Under the pieces are notes generated by a model. That model made no database searches. It was not told the DNA's origin and saw nothing but the letters and a program-made list of their open reading frames with translations. From Silene latifolia (lineage: Eukaryota; Streptophyta; Magnoliopsida; Caryophyllales; Caryophyllaceae), in NCBI RefSeq assembly GCF_048544455.1, contig NC_133537.1:312083738-312147737 (forward strand): DNA of 64,000 nt, given 5' to 3'. Below are positions 1-12,877 of the stretch, in pieces. The translations under genes and the position numbers were made by a program. The first letter of the stretch is position 1, and every line of letters starts with the position of its first letter.

Positions 1-894
1 TTAATTTTAGTGGCTGGCTGCAAACATTTTGCCACGTATCCCATGCTCCAGCTATTTCTTCAGTAAGTGTTTTTGTCTTCTCAAATTCTTCTCCATTTAG
101 CATTAATATTTGTTCTAGAGGTGTCTGTAACATTGCAATAACACAATAGGTTCCTTTCAATATTAATCAATATTACAATAATAACTGTCTTACACTACAA
201 TAACACAAACTCTTCAATAAAATATCATACTAATTGAAATTTTTTTCCATAAATACAAATACAATATCACAATATATCCAATACAATATCACAACATATC
301 CATGTTCACAACTAGTTTTATATTTCAGCCAATACATTATACAATATCACAATGTAATACAATATCACAGCTACTTGCAATATCACAACATTTACAATAC
401 AATATCACACTAATTGAAATAACACAAACTCTTCAATACAATATTAATCAATATTACAATAACAACTGTCATACAGTACAATAACACAAACTCTTCAATA
501 CAATATCATACTAATTGAAGAAAAAATTGACTTAAATTACAATAACACAAACATTGCATTACAATATCACATATTTTTGAAACAATTTTATCAGTCATGG
601 TTTAAATTTCTTTTGCAGTCCTGAATTAATTTTTTTTTTCCAATAATACACAGTTTTCAATAAAATATCACACTTTTAAGAATTAGAACTTACTGCATGT
701 GCAAGCCCAAAGAAAATCCTTTTTGGTACTGGTGCTTCTTGTTCCTTTTTTGACAACTCATTCATCAAAATTGACCACGATTCAATCACAGACGACTCAA
801 TCTTCACATTAGGCAATAATGATTCTATATCTGATCTTGAAATTACATGGTATGTCCCATATGTTGCAAGTGTTTCTCTGTCGTACATTATCAA
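1..894 (-). pseudogene. Downstream exons of a transposon-type gene, running off the window
   Basis: These are two exons of the minus-strand gene that starts near 3135. One covers about 695-894 and encodes a segment ending VPKRIFFGLAHA. It stops at a good 5' splice site (GTAAGT, complement of 689-694). The next begins after TTACAG (complement of 125-130) and stays open from 124 to the window edge, containing EEIAGAWDTWQNV. The 570-nt intron between them is packed with the CAATATCAC motif. I do not recognise a catalytic motif in these pieces. In related plant transposon genes a C48 (Ulp1-like) peptidase domain often follows, and it would lie beyond position 1; that is inference. The exon boundaries rest on splice consensus and open frame only. 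Confidence 0.45.
125..694. repeat. Intron filled with dispersed CAATATCAC motif
   Basis: Low-complexity AT-rich sequence in which CAATATCAC recurs at least seven times, along with AACACAAACTCTTCAAT units. The stretch 241-415 is a near-duplicate of 3287-3470. The same nonamer and its complement make up most of the MITE-like element at 4355-4977, so the intron was probably expanded by the same repeat family. Confidence 0.75.
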
Positions 895-975
895 CCAAAT
901 TAAAGATCAATTTACCAATATGCTTAATATAGCAGTAAGCCTTTTAAATTTTTTAATGTTTGAAAATGGACTTAC

Positions 976-1851
976 GATTTCTCAATTGTATGATCGTGAA
1001 TGAAATAATAATCCATGACCTCTTTCCGTTTCTTCAAAACCGATTCAAACAACTGTCTATTTCCCACCAAGAATTCTGACAGTAGTCTCATTTGGTTATC
1101 TGGTTGTCCACATTGTACGGTACAACCTAAGTTCTGAGATACCAACAATGCAAATTCTGGTATAGTCTTTGAGTGGAGCAAATAGTCACTAAGTAAACTC
1201 CTTGACTCATTTGTTCCTCCTTTTTGAACAGTTGTTGTTTTGCTTTTTTCATTGTTTTCACTTGCATGTGCATGTCTTCTACGGGAATATACGACTTCCT
1301 CACAAATTTCTTCATTTTGTACATTCACATCAGCTAATATCTCATCCAAATTAGGGCACTGTTTCATATCCCCATAAATCATGCCATCAATGATTACTTG
1401 AGAATCCATTTGGAGGTCTTTATCAGTACAACCACCGTAGGACTTGTCCAATTCTTTATACTGAGCTTTCAACATATCAGTCCATACGTCGAATGATGGC
1501 ATCCTTTGTGAATAATCATACATTTCTTTTACCCTCAGTACCAAACCGTCGATAAAGCTATGGTAGAATGGATCTTTCATAAAAGGTAGTGTTTGAGGAA
1601 TTTGGCTGCCAAATTGACCTTTTTCAGTTGTATTTTCTTCTACCTTATCATCATTGCCATCAACAGTTTTTTTCACCAGTCTCTTCTACAATATCTTCCT
1701 TGGGAGGACATTCAGCTGCTTTGGTTTTATCACTATTCAGTTCATCTGATTTTGTATCATTTCCAACAGGTTCAGCTATCTTTGAGTTGAACTCTTTCAT
1801 ATTATCAATGTATCTTTTGTAAAACAATGCTGAATCCCTCGTCATTCTCAA
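976..1851 (-). pseudogene. Middle exon of the transposon-type gene (frameshifted)
   Basis: A long open segment on the minus strand, in two frames that overlap at 1660-1676, so a single indel breaks it. It is hydrophilic and rich in Lys, Glu, Asp and Ser, and contains DPFYHSFIDGLVLRVKEMY and a His/Arg patch (YSRRRHAHA). It begins after TTTTGAG, a plausible acceptor, and ends at GTAAGT (complement of 970-975). I recognise no catalytic domain. Its position between the conserved N-terminal block and the downstream exons suggests the linker region typical of Ulp1-carrying transposon genes. The frameshift, and the two further ones upstream, argue that the gene is not functional unless they are sequencing errors. 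Confidence 0.5.
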
Positions 1852-2006
1852 AAAAATTTCATGAATTTCCTAGCATTTTTAAAAATCATAATACAATATC
1901 AAGGTCACATCTATAAATTAATATTGTAATACTAGTAATACTAATAAGGTTTAAGAATATCAGAAAATTATCTGAAAAGGTAACACAGTTATAAAGTTTG
2001 TCTTAC

Positions 2007-3135
2007 ATCTAATGCGCTTCCTCTTATTTCTTCGTCACTTTGTATCCCAGGAGGCAATTTGATCAACATGTATCCCTTTGGTATTTCAGTTTCAGTCTGA
2101 GGTTGAGTTTGAGGTCGTTGATCTTCTTGATAACCTGGCTGCTCACAGATAGGGTAAACAATTTTAGACGGGACAGCATTACCCAATGCACCTGTCGCCA
2201 ACTCGCTTTTAGCTCTTTTTGTCAACTCTTTATGATCCCAGTGTCGAATAAGCGGTAGGCTGTGGGCTAACACATCCCCTTTAAAATTCACCCTATGGAA
2301 ATAGCATATCATTAACACAAGTATGCATCCAGTAATAGTACTTGTCTTTTTTGTCCCCTCCTTAAAATTACCAACAGCCTCTACCAACTGCTCAAAAACA
2401 TACAAACTCCAGTCACTATTTTTTATGTTTGGCACATCTTCAACAGCCCTAAGCAGTTTGAAATCCAGTGTGTAATTTGTTGTAGGTGCCAAGAAAATAG
2501 ACATGCTATATAAAACAAACAGCTTTTTGAAATCATCACCGACTCATTGCAACTCATTAATCTATCATGCACAATGTTCAACTTAATAGGGTCTGCCTTA
2601 CTCTCTAATCCAAATTTTCTTCGCCACTCAACTTTCAATTCATCATCAGCAGTAACTTTGCAATTACGGTCATAGTTTTTCGCACCCTAGCACCAACCCT
2701 AGGAAGCGAAGGGAATACATCATGCACATCAGCTTTGCTTAACAAAAACTCGATCTTTTTCGCCCTAAACATGTAGCTGGTATGCTTGAAAGCTTTTATA
2801 AGCAATTCCACAATCCCTCTAGGAATCTCCTTAATAAGTTTTAAATGCAACAAGCCTCCAAAACCAATTTCTTCCACTGCCTTCTTTTGCTCATCATTAA
2901 GCTCACAAATAAGCTCAAACAGCTTGTTTGGCCTACACTTTGTTACAAATTTGTGCTCACTTTCATGTCGACCAGTTCCTTTTTTCTTTTGCTCAATCAC
3001 GTCCATAATTTCTAAACCATCCTCATTTTCATTTTGCACAATCATTTTGTTATGATCAGAGGTATCTCCTGTCACCACATTTGGAGCTCCCTTTGTTGGT
3101 TTTTTTTGTGGAGTTTTTTTGGGACTTATTATCAT
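2007..3135 (-). pseudogene. N-terminal part of a Ulp1-transposon-type gene
   Basis: The upstream part of the minus-strand gene. After a Lys/Pro-rich start it reads FVTKCRPNKLFELI, then EEIGFGGLLHL, then FLLSKADVHDVFPSLP. A later block holds DDFKKLFVLYSMSIFLAPT, DWSLYVFEQLVEAV and GCILVLMICYFHRV. This order of blocks is the one I associate with large plant hypothetical genes carried by Mutator-like and other transposons that also encode a C48 peptidase; the family name is recalled, not searched. Frameshifts lie near 2640-2690 and near 2525. The last exon ends at a GTAAGA donor (complement of 2002-2006). A further upstream exon ending around 3220 is possible but unclear. Confidence 0.5.
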
Positions 3136-3239
3136 TTATAGCTTTTCTCTTTTTACAAGGTTTTTCTGTTGGAGTTTCTTTGAGTGCCAGCGTGTTCAGG
3201 ACTGTATTTGTTCAAAAACCTGAGACAAATTACATCAGT

Positions 3240-3560
3240 ACAAAACAATTTTTGCATAACACAAATAATTCAATACAACATGAATTTTTTTTCCATGTCT
3301 ACAAATACAATATCACAATATATCCAATACAATATCACAACATATCCATTACAATTTCACAACTAGTTTTATATTTCATCCAATACATTATACAATATCA
3401 GAATGTAATACAATATCACAGCTAGTTGCAATATCACAACATTTACAATATAATATCACAACTAGTTATAGTATTAGACAGTATACATAATAAAATCTCA
3501 CAACATTTACAATACAATATCACAAGATCTACAATACATTATACAATATCAGAATATAAT
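3240..3560. repeat. CAATATCAC-rich block, near-duplicate of 241-415
   Basis: Upstream of the gene start, this AT-rich block repeats the intron sequence at 241-415 in the same order: the same ATATCACAATATATCC, ACTAGTTTTATATTTCA and CAATATCACAACATTTAC words with scattered substitutions. Five exact CAATATCAC copies are present. It is either a duplicated segment or two copies of one short element. Confidence 0.75.
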
Positions 3561-4213
3561 ACAATACGTTTTTCTCGTGTTCATCATCTATTATCTGTGA
3601 TGTTACATATAAATGCAAATTAAATGAATTAGAGAAATTTTGCGAAGCAGTAAGACACACAAACACGATCAATAATATGAAAGTAGATGAAAAATAATCG
3701 ATTTTATCAATTAGTTCATGTGAATATTTTTGCATGAAAATGTTAAAATAATTGCACAACATTTCTGAAACCCTAGAATGAACATTTTTCGGATTTTACC
3801 CAAATTATAAGCATGTCTATGTTATAAAAACATCCGACCAAAGATTCAGAGCAAATATATTGAATACTTAAACCAATTGATCAATTATTTCTGGAAAATA
3901 TACCTAAAATAGAAAATCGGAAGAATTTAGATCAAAAATTGTACCTGAATTCAAAGAAAAATGCGATGATATGCAGCAATGATTCGTATTCCTTCGTAAT
4001 CTTGATTGATTCAACAATTTATCAGTATTTTCTTCGATTTTTTTTCATTTTTAGAGATAGAAATTTTTAGTAGAATATGAAATATCAATCGACTAATTTT
4101 ATGTTTGATTTTTTTGCGCGTTTTTGTGTTTTGTTGCTTGATTTTTTGCGCGTGGTATTGTATTGAATAAAGTGTGTTATTTCATACCGTCCTCAATCCT
4201 CAAATATTTAGCC
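3561..4213. other. AT-rich sequence upstream of the minus-strand gene
   Basis: No convincing coding sequence on either strand. It is AT-rich with short T tracts. It could hold the promoter and leader of the minus-strand gene, but I see no firm TATA box or start site. Confidence 0.4.
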
Positions 4214-4977
<764 letters not shown>

Positions 4978-4979
4978 TA

Positions 4980-4982
<3 letters not shown>

Positions 4983-5059
<77 letters not shown>
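4983..5059. repeat. (TA)n microsatellite
   Basis: Perfect TA dinucleotides for about 77 bp at the right side of the MITE-like element. Confidence 0.97.
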
Positions 5060-5061
<2 letters not shown>

Positions 5062-5763
5062 ATAAACATACTCAAATGCCAACTTAAGTGTCTCCATTAT
5101 GTCTGTTGGAAAAATTTGTGATTTAAGAATTGTATTATTATATTTGACCAAGTAATTAAAGTTGTTTAAATGTGTTTTTATTCCGTATTAATTTAGGAGT
5201 TATGTGTAAGATTATGCACTTGGTCAATTACAATAAATAGGTACTTTATGTCCCTATTAACTTGTGTGGTTAATGGCTATTTGCTAATATGCGTTTTATG
5301 TTGTGCACAATTATTATGACATTTACTATCATGACTAATCCATATAAATATGATGGGTTAATGGTAAAGTTAGTACAAGGCTTACTTAGCTCCAGATATA
5401 TGAGTTTCGTATGAGAACATAATATAGCTTAGATGGCAAGTGTTTTTCGGGAAAAGCTTTAACACAATAATATTCATATGCATTTTAGTCACTTATTCTT
5501 CAATATTGGAAAAATATATTTGTCAAAGTTATTTTTATACTACTTTCAAATTATTAATGAGCATTGGGCGATTATCGGTTCGGGGGCTCCTCTTGCTGCT
5601 ACCGAAGGAGTCCAACGGGTTGTCGTATCTTGGGAGAGGAACGCACTACTTGGTAACCAGTGCAGTGGAGGCGTTATCTCTCTTAGGAAAGCGCCTAGCG
5701 CGATTCGATCCAGGCTACATATTTCTTCTCTACTCTATTTTATATTATTGTTCTTTTATATTA

Positions 5764-8370
5764 TCATATATTATATTAAAGTAGAAACCATATGCCACGT
5801 GTCATCGGCAGATGGCTTCTGCCACGTGTCAATTTTCAGTATCATTTTACACATTACTGAATAAATGTTAATCACTAATCTAATTACTAAATTATTATAA
5901 AATATAAATTACTAATATAAACACCAAAATCTTTTGTAACTTTATCTTTTGATATAATTTTTTCGATTAATTAGCTAACTTTGAAATATAAATTAGTAAT
6001 TAGCTAAACTCGATCACTCTATTAAAAGTCAAAAAAAAAAAAAAAGAATTGTTAAAGCTTAGACTCAAATGCAATATATGCGCCCATATATATTGCTATA
6101 TTTGAGCAAGATCATAATTCTCCTAAAAATTTAGAATTATAAAAATAGGTCGACAAGCCGGGGTTGTGTTATACAAGTTGGGATTAAGTACGGCCGGATA
6201 ATGCGTGAGCTATATTCGATTTGCAAAAATTAGCAAGTTGATAACGGAATCCATTTCGATTATTTGGTTCCTTGCTATCATTTAATTTTTCTAATATTCA
6301 TATATAAGTTGAGAGTTACTCAAATGTTTTCATATCTTTTAGTCAAAACGTTTCTATGCACGATAATAAGTTTAATATGAGCAAATTATTATGAAAATTA
6401 AGTTAGGAGAACATAAGCATAGAAACAATGACAACAATGAAAGAAAGACCAACACCCAAGTAAATAAATGAAATAAGGAAGATGTTGACGCTTATCATAG
6501 TAATTTGTATCTATATTAGATCAGCCTAATAATTTCGAATAAGTTTGGGGCGTCGTCCTATTGTCGAGTGATTTGAAATGCAATTATTTATGATCAAGAA
6601 GTTTTTGGGTATTGGTCATTGTCGGTCGTCTTATTCGAATCAATGATTAAAATGGTTTAATTTTGGTAATAATTGGACACTAAAGAAGCACTTTGTAAAA
6701 TTAAATATTTAAAAGGGAGTGTTCGATAATAAGTCCTTTATTTAGGTCCAAAATTGTACGAGTTAGGTTAGGTATGGTGCATAGGCTCATACATGTTTAG
6801 GTCAATTTCGGACTCTATCGTTCTAAATCAAAGCTATTATGAATATATGTAATAAATGGCATTAAACGTGGACATATTGGACAATACTACTTAATCATTT
6901 TGAGTTTGGATTGCTTTAGGCTTGGGTTGCAGTTTAAGGTTTTGGGGTGTAGACTTTGATAAAACGGATCGCTCTGGTGAGAAAAGATTTAACTGATACA
7001 TTTTTTTTAACAATTGTTTGTGAGGGAACTGATATGGTACTTGACCCGTTTTAAGCATGAGAATTTGTGATCTTTTAACTAGTACTTTTTTTTTTTAACA
7101 ATTGTATGTTTTCTATATAAGAAAGAGATAATGCCACTGCGAAATTACTAATACTACTCATGTTTGTGAGACAGTGAAATGCAAATTAGGTTAGTTTTTC
7201 AAGGATAATCAATAAAATGTGAATATCATTTGAATTATTGGAAAACTATTTGACTTTGACAATGGTATACGGAGTACTTAACATCGCCTTAGCGACGAAG
7301 TTGAAAACAAAGCTATAGATGAGAAAGAATTATAAAAAAAATCAATTTAGATACATATAAGTATTATTTTTCAATTTATATAAGTTGGAGCGACTTTAAA
7401 AAATTATCTAACAATTAATGAATAACATTATAATATTGAAAGTTAATGAGTAAATAAGTGTTAGCAAAAAAATGTTTTATCCATTTTAATTTTTTTCTAA
7501 ATTAGCAGGACAAAATGATTTACAATGTTGAAAGACAAGTGTTAACATGACTCAATAAACAAAACAAAAAGTATTTGGCGACTTGAAAGGCGAATAAATG
7601 AGCAGTGTTGATGGTGGAGGTCGTGATAGGGGAGGGGTCACGACGGGTGGGTAATGGTGGGGTGAGGAGTCGCACATAAGGTTATGAGAAGGGTTAAGGG
7701 TCGCGTGTGGGGTGAAGCTGGGGTGGTGGTTATGCTGGAGGTGCAGGACGGAGGGGATGGTGGAAGCAAGATGGGGTGAGGTAGTTGGAGGATGTATATG
7801 ATATGGATTTAGGGGGAGTTAGTGGGAGGGGGGGAGGGGGGGTTGAGGTAGTTGGAGGATGTATATGATATGGAATTAGGGGTTGAGTGGGACGTCGTGG
7901 TATGAGGTGTTGGGTGCGGTCACCCACTGTGGTAGAGGGTCTAGAGATAGTTGGTCAGTAATGGCGAAAGCTGCATCCAGACGTCTAGACGATGGTGGGT
8001 GAGAGTGAAAATAAGAGAGAAGGTAGGGAAATGAAAAGAGAACAAACAAGAGGAGTAATATGATAATAAAAAAAATGTACAACAATGAGAAAAATTAAAT
8101 GTATATTGCGTAAATAAACAGGTTAGAAATCTACAATAATTTTACATCCACTTTTCAGATTTCACCTCTTATAAGTTAAGAAGTCGAGAAAAAAAAACGA
8201 AGTATTTCGAATAAAATTAAGTAACATACACTTACCAAGACTGTATGAGTAGGCATGAAAAGTAAAATTTTCTAAAATGTTTTTATTTACTAAATAAAAA
8301 AAATACATACTTTTTTACTTTTATAATACTTTCCGTTACCACCCGTGCAGTGCACGGGTTCAAAAACTAG
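5764..8370 (+). mobile_element. Non-autonomous Helitron, 2607 bp
   Basis: It begins TCATATATTATATTAAAG and ends CAAAAACTAG, with a palindromic hairpin 11 bases before the end. The 5' TC, 3' CTAG and insertion between host A (5763) and T (8371) without duplication are the Helitron hallmarks. The related LTR at 58293-59004 retains the uninterrupted site at 58951/58952, which fixes both ends. No Rep/helicase gene is present, so it depended on another Helitron. Near the 5' end TGCCACGTGTC occurs twice within 40 bp. A GT/GA-rich stretch at about 7590-7960 has a 37-bp segment (GAGGTAGTTGGAGGATGTAT) repeated 65 bp apart; it could be captured sequence, but I recognise no gene. Confidence 0.92.
8341..8359 (+). 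other. Helitron 3' terminal hairpin
   Basis: ACCCGTGCA, one base, then TGCACGGGT: a perfect 9-bp stem followed by TCAAAAACTAG. This is the terminator-like hairpin found just before the CTRR end of Helitrons. Confidence 0.9.
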
Positions 8371-8425
8371 TTGTATATATTGTTGTAATATTATTTACGA
8401 TAATATTGCTCCACTTTTTCTAAAA

Positions 8426-10313
8426 ATCTAAGAGAGATAAAGCGTTATCGTAAATAATATTATAATAGTATATTCTTGCGATACACTTATGAATGCGCAC
8501 ATGATTCATTGCATGTTTTGTAATAGTCTACCAGCATCTAATCAACTATAAGACATGTAGCTAGATTAAGTTTGTTAATGTCTTGGTGTTAAGGTAGAAT
8601 GTTTTATGTGCGTATATAACATGTGATTAATCGTAAGTATTATATTTACATGTTTGTTGTCTAAGATGAGTCTATGAAATTTGTTAATCATCATCAAACA
8701 CTAAGTTTATTCGTTGTTTTATAAGTGTGTTTGTCTATTGTTGTTAACCTTAGTACGACTATACAATATCTCTTATTTATATTATAGAAATGACATTCTT
8801 ATTTATTGTTAATTATTTTTATTTGTTTTGGTAAGTTGTATATATAATCAAATATTGTGGTGAAACGTGTATTGTTTATTTGCCGGATATATTGACATTT
8901 TTACTATATACTTATATTAGTCGATTTAATATTTCGTTTATCATGGACTTGACAAATGTGGGGGTTGTTTTTGTTTTTTAAGTTTGTATGATCTTTAACT
9001 CTAGTGATTATCGGAGCAACTTGAGTGTGAAATATTTATGTTTGTGGAAAAAATATAATTTTTTTTTTTGGGTGATGAGAGTTATATTATGGATTTACAT
9101 TTGCTGAGATAGATGATATATTTTAAAGTTGGTAACCCATATTCATATGTCTCTATTATATGTTGAGAGTGTTGTTATATGCGAATGTTAGCTAAGAATT
9201 TAGATTAATAATTGTTCTTGTATTTCTAATAGAAATGACTTTTTCCGATTACTGTGAGTAGAGTAAAATGATGGAAAGTTTATGATATTGTATTGGCTCA
9301 ATAATTATATAGTGGGTCTTATGTTTTGACCAAGTGTTTTGAATATTAATTGAAGTCATTTACTCATTTTTTATATGTTGAATGTTATGAGAAATATATT
9401 GTGGATCATTATGTTTAATTGTCATTTTAATTATTTTGTCGTTGCATTTGTAATGGTACATAACTACATCACTATTCATTTGGTGATTTTTAACTTATGA
9501 GAAAAGGTTGATTGTCGCATTTATTCTATTAAGTTTATGGTGTATTTAAGTTGGTTCATATGTTGACTTTTTATAACAAGTACAGAGTGTATTTTTTGAG
9601 CTTGATTTATTTTCTTAATCTTTGGTTTCACGACTGGTTATTTTCATTATCAATATTATCAATGCATTTTGTAAATGCTTAAAGAGTAATGTTTGTATTA
9701 ATATTGATCTTATCACCATGTTTATTTGGCTTTGATATGTGATATAATAAGAACATGTGGAGTTTTTTTTGGTTTGGTGTATGGTTTTTGATCAATATTA
9801 AATCGGTAACATATACTCACGAGATTTTATCACATGTACTAGTTTAATATGGTGAAGGCATGTAAACAATTTGATATATAAATTATTTATTGAATGTTTA
9901 TTATTTCACTAATTGTGTTTTTCCTTCTTTATTTGAAGGGTATGTTAAAGGGAGATGGTCATTTATTTTTGAGACCAAAGACCACCATGGTTATATATTT
10001 TATTTTTATATGGTGGATGATCCTTCTCATGGCTATTTATTTTTATACGGCGGAGGTTGGTATCATGGCTATTTATTTTTATGGAGATGCGGTATCATCG
10101 AGATTTTCGTTGTGGATTATTATTATTATATTATATTGGATACCACGAGCATGGAAGCGAAATGATCGAAGAGTTATCGAGATATATTCTATATACTTAT
10201 ATTATTCGAGCCACCTATCCTTCCTATTCCATTATTATGTGGTGGAAGTTTTTTAGCTAAAAGCTAAAATCGCAAAGTTTGATGAGAAAATGAGATATTT
10301 GAGAAGTGGTCTT
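8426..10313 (+). other. Interior of the copia-like element, 5' portion, noncoding
   Basis: AT-rich sequence with no convincing coding region. Bases 8443-8470 repeat in inverted form the LTR end at 8378-8407. Near 9990-10100 three imperfect units of about 50 bp share CATGGCTATTTATTTTTAT, which produces spurious open frames. The sequence resumes after the gypsy insertion at 57467. Confidence 0.5.
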
Positions 10314-10821
10314 TGTAGATACCCAGTATCTGCTGAGACTCCAACAAACACCCGATGATTATCGGACTACAACATGCTTTGGAATCGCGGCGTTTGATCG
10401 ACAGTTTGTGTACAACTTTACGTCGGAAAACTTAAAACGATTTCGAAAATAAAACATTTCAAAACATTTCAAAAACTCCATTGAGTGTTTAATGCACGAC
10501 GACGGGGTCGCAATGACACTAACTAGAGTCAAAACCGACACCGAACCAAAAACCGACTCAAAAATTCAAATCCCGACTCCAACAACGAGTCAAACCGAGT
10601 CAACCACCAAAAACAAAACATTTCAAACCTTCTACCTTAAGTTTTCCCGGATTCATGTTGGTCAAGTACCAAACATGCTACAAAACCTAGGATAGAACAA
10701 ATCATGATTGCGTTTGTTGTGAAAGAGACAACTCACCTCGAAGAACCGCGACGTGGCTCACGCCTCTTTGAGCAGCCCAGGTGGCCACGTCGCTCAAAAC
10801 TCACATAGCCACTCATTCTCC

Positions 10822-10829
10822 TATAAATA
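10822..10829 (+). promoter_or_regulatory. LTR promoter TATA box of element A
   Basis: TATAAATA lies in the first half of the LTR, about 20-60 bp downstream of a GC-rich motif with CTCACGCCTCTTTGAG. The 3' LTR has the same box at 55514-55521. This is the likely start region of the element's genomic RNA. Confidence 0.65.
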
Positions 10830-11536
10830 CCCCTCAAATGCCACCCATTTGAGATTTACGCGAGTGTCCGCCCCCTCTTTTCTCCCTTAAAATTCTCGAC
10901 TCGACTTCTTAAGTCACAACCCGACGCGTATTTACGACCTACCGATCGTAAATACAAGCCTTACACATTGTTTGGTACCGTCATCGTGCATTAAATCACT
11001 TGACCGACCACTTCTACCACTACACCATCACTAACATTAAAACACTCTTTTTACTTACCAAAACGGTTTCAAACCGAGTTTTTTCCGATCAAACGAGTTG
11101 TTACACTTACGTCGGTCACTCGCCATAACCAAACATGTAAGTATGAGGGTGTAAAAATCCTCTTTCATTATGTTTTCATTTGTTTCATGACTATAACATG
11201 CTAAAACGTGCATAACATGAACCAAAACTTGGAATAAACGAGCCAAAACTGATTTTTGGTCTGAGGCGAAGCTTGTTAGATCGCTTGACTTACCCGCGCC
11301 TAAATGGGGTGTTCAGACCAGAGATCAACCGTGTTTGTTCTCGTCATTTCCCTTTAATTCATTTTTATATTTGTAATCGGTTTTTACCATTCCAAATATT
11401 TTCGAACCCTTTTTATTTCATTTCATTTGTTTTAACCATAAAACATTTTTCACCCTTGGTTCCTTATACCATGACGGTTAAATCCATGTTTCGGTGATGA
11501 TATTTGGTTAATAACATTTAAAAGGTATTTTAAAAC

Positions 11537-12863
11537 TGTAATACTCCGTATTTATAGTCTTGGGGGTACTCTATCGAGTAGCCCTTACTCTGTCGAGTAA
11601 GGGCAAGTTGCGCAGATAAATAGTTTCTGACCTGTTGGGCACTCGATCGAGTAGCTGGGGCACTCGATCGAGTAGGGGGGTACTCGATCGAGTACCTTGG
11701 GTACTCGATCGAGTGTCCGGTTTATCGGGGGAGTTTTCTCGGGTTTTGTTAATTACGCGATTAAGGTATATAAACATATTCGGCATTGTTTTAAAACACT
11801 TTTTACAAAACCTAAAACCTGTTTAAGAGAGAAAGCAACTTGTCTTCTTCCTAATCGCGTTCTTGACAATTCCCGGAGTTCAGACGGTCGGTTTGCATCG
11901 TAGTTCGTGTCGTTGGATTCCTTGCGTCGAGGGTAAGCTTTTAATGTAATTTATATAATGTTTTGTTAAGATTAGTGAAACCCTAATTTAGGAATTGGGG
12001 GTTTTTATGAATAGTAATTGAATAGTAGTATCTATGTGTTGTATGGTAGGAGGAGAGTTCATAGAAGAGGCGTTTTGAGACAGCTGTAGATACCGTCTGC
12101 GTGTTGTGCTTTCCAGGTAGGATTTCTACTCGTATTAGTCCCATAATGGGATATTGGTGATGTCTTTGTAATTAGTTGATTGATATGATGATTGTAATTG
12201 TGATTGTGATTGCGGTTGTGGTTGTTGATGGTTCTCGAGATGCGTTCTCGGCTGAGTGGGGTCACTTGCGGGAGTGATCTCACGCCCTAGTTTCGCCTTC
12301 GTGGAACCCGCCACAGAAGGGATGTGCACATTAATGAGCGGGGTTATCGCTCGTACGATGAGCGGGGCTTAGGTGGGAACGGCTGCGGTCCCCCATTGGC
12401 GTGGCGGGTCCGGTGGACGATCGGTGATCGAGACGGTTGGTTGGATGTGTGTGTGTGTGGCGGTTCATTTGTCTGTTTGTCTTATTGTTGTTATCTATAT
12501 TGATTGTGTGATTAGTGCGACCCGGTGTTGTTTTGTAAAACTGCGGTGATCCATTCGGGGATGGTGAGCAGATATTGAGCAGGTATAGAGATGATCTTGG
12601 GATATTTGGGATGGCCACGACATGACGATAGAGTCTTCCGCTGTAGTTTAGTTTTATTTATGTTTCAGTTGAGAACAGTTAGTTTGGAATAATGTATTGT
12701 ACTTTCAGTTTGGTTTCGAGGATTGTACTTATTCATTAAACTACTTATAATAAATGTTGTTTCTGTTTTGTCTATTTGATTATCATGCCTCGGGCAACCG
12801 AGATGGTGATGTCTTCATACCTGAGTGGTCCTGGTAAGGCACTCGGAGTATGGGGGTGTTACA
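11537..12863 (+). repeat. 5' LTR of element C
   Basis: 1327 bp, matching 18450-19774. It contains four exact copies of the palindrome ACTCGATCGAGT at about 11640-11716 and two degenerate ones (ACTCTATCGAGTA, ACTCTGTCGAGTA) just inside the start. Differences from the 3' LTR are almost all one- to four-base indels. Confidence 0.95.
11767..11774 (+). promoter_or_regulatory. LTR promoter TATA box of element C
   Basis: TATATAAA about 50 bp downstream of the ACTCGATCGAGT cluster; repeated in the 3' LTR at about 18675-18682. It is the likely core promoter. Confidence 0.6.
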
Positions 12864-12865
12864 AA

Positions 12866-12877
12866 TGGTATCAGAGC
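12866..12877 (+). other. Primer-binding site of element C
   Basis: TGGTATCAGAGC, complementary to the 3' end of initiator methionine tRNA, two bases after the LTR end TGTTACA. Confidence 0.92.

Larger units (their letters stand above)
5104..8425 (+). repeat. 5' LTR of the copia-like element, split by a Helitron
   Basis: The parts 5104-5763 and 8371-8425 together match the 3' LTR at 58293-59004 closely along their whole length. The LTR starts TGTTGG. The expected end TAACA is degraded to TAAAA here. No tRNA primer-binding site is recognisable after it; instead the following bases partly repeat the LTR end in inverted orientation. Confidence 0.85.

Noticed and set aside
7730-8085. Proline-rich minus-strand frames in the Helitron
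   Set aside because: They follow from G/T-rich low-complexity sequence with an internal duplication; no start context, splice pattern or known domain supports them.
5104-8425. Idea that the left copia-like LTR is an independent solo LTR
   Set aside because: The five bases flanking it on the left match those right of the distant 3' LTR, and its own two sides do not match each other, so the pair bounds one element.
9890-10260. Overlapping 67-120 codon frames in the copia-like interior
   Set aside because: They come from three imperfect 50-bp AT-rich repeats and have hydrophobic, repetitive translations without recognisable motifs.
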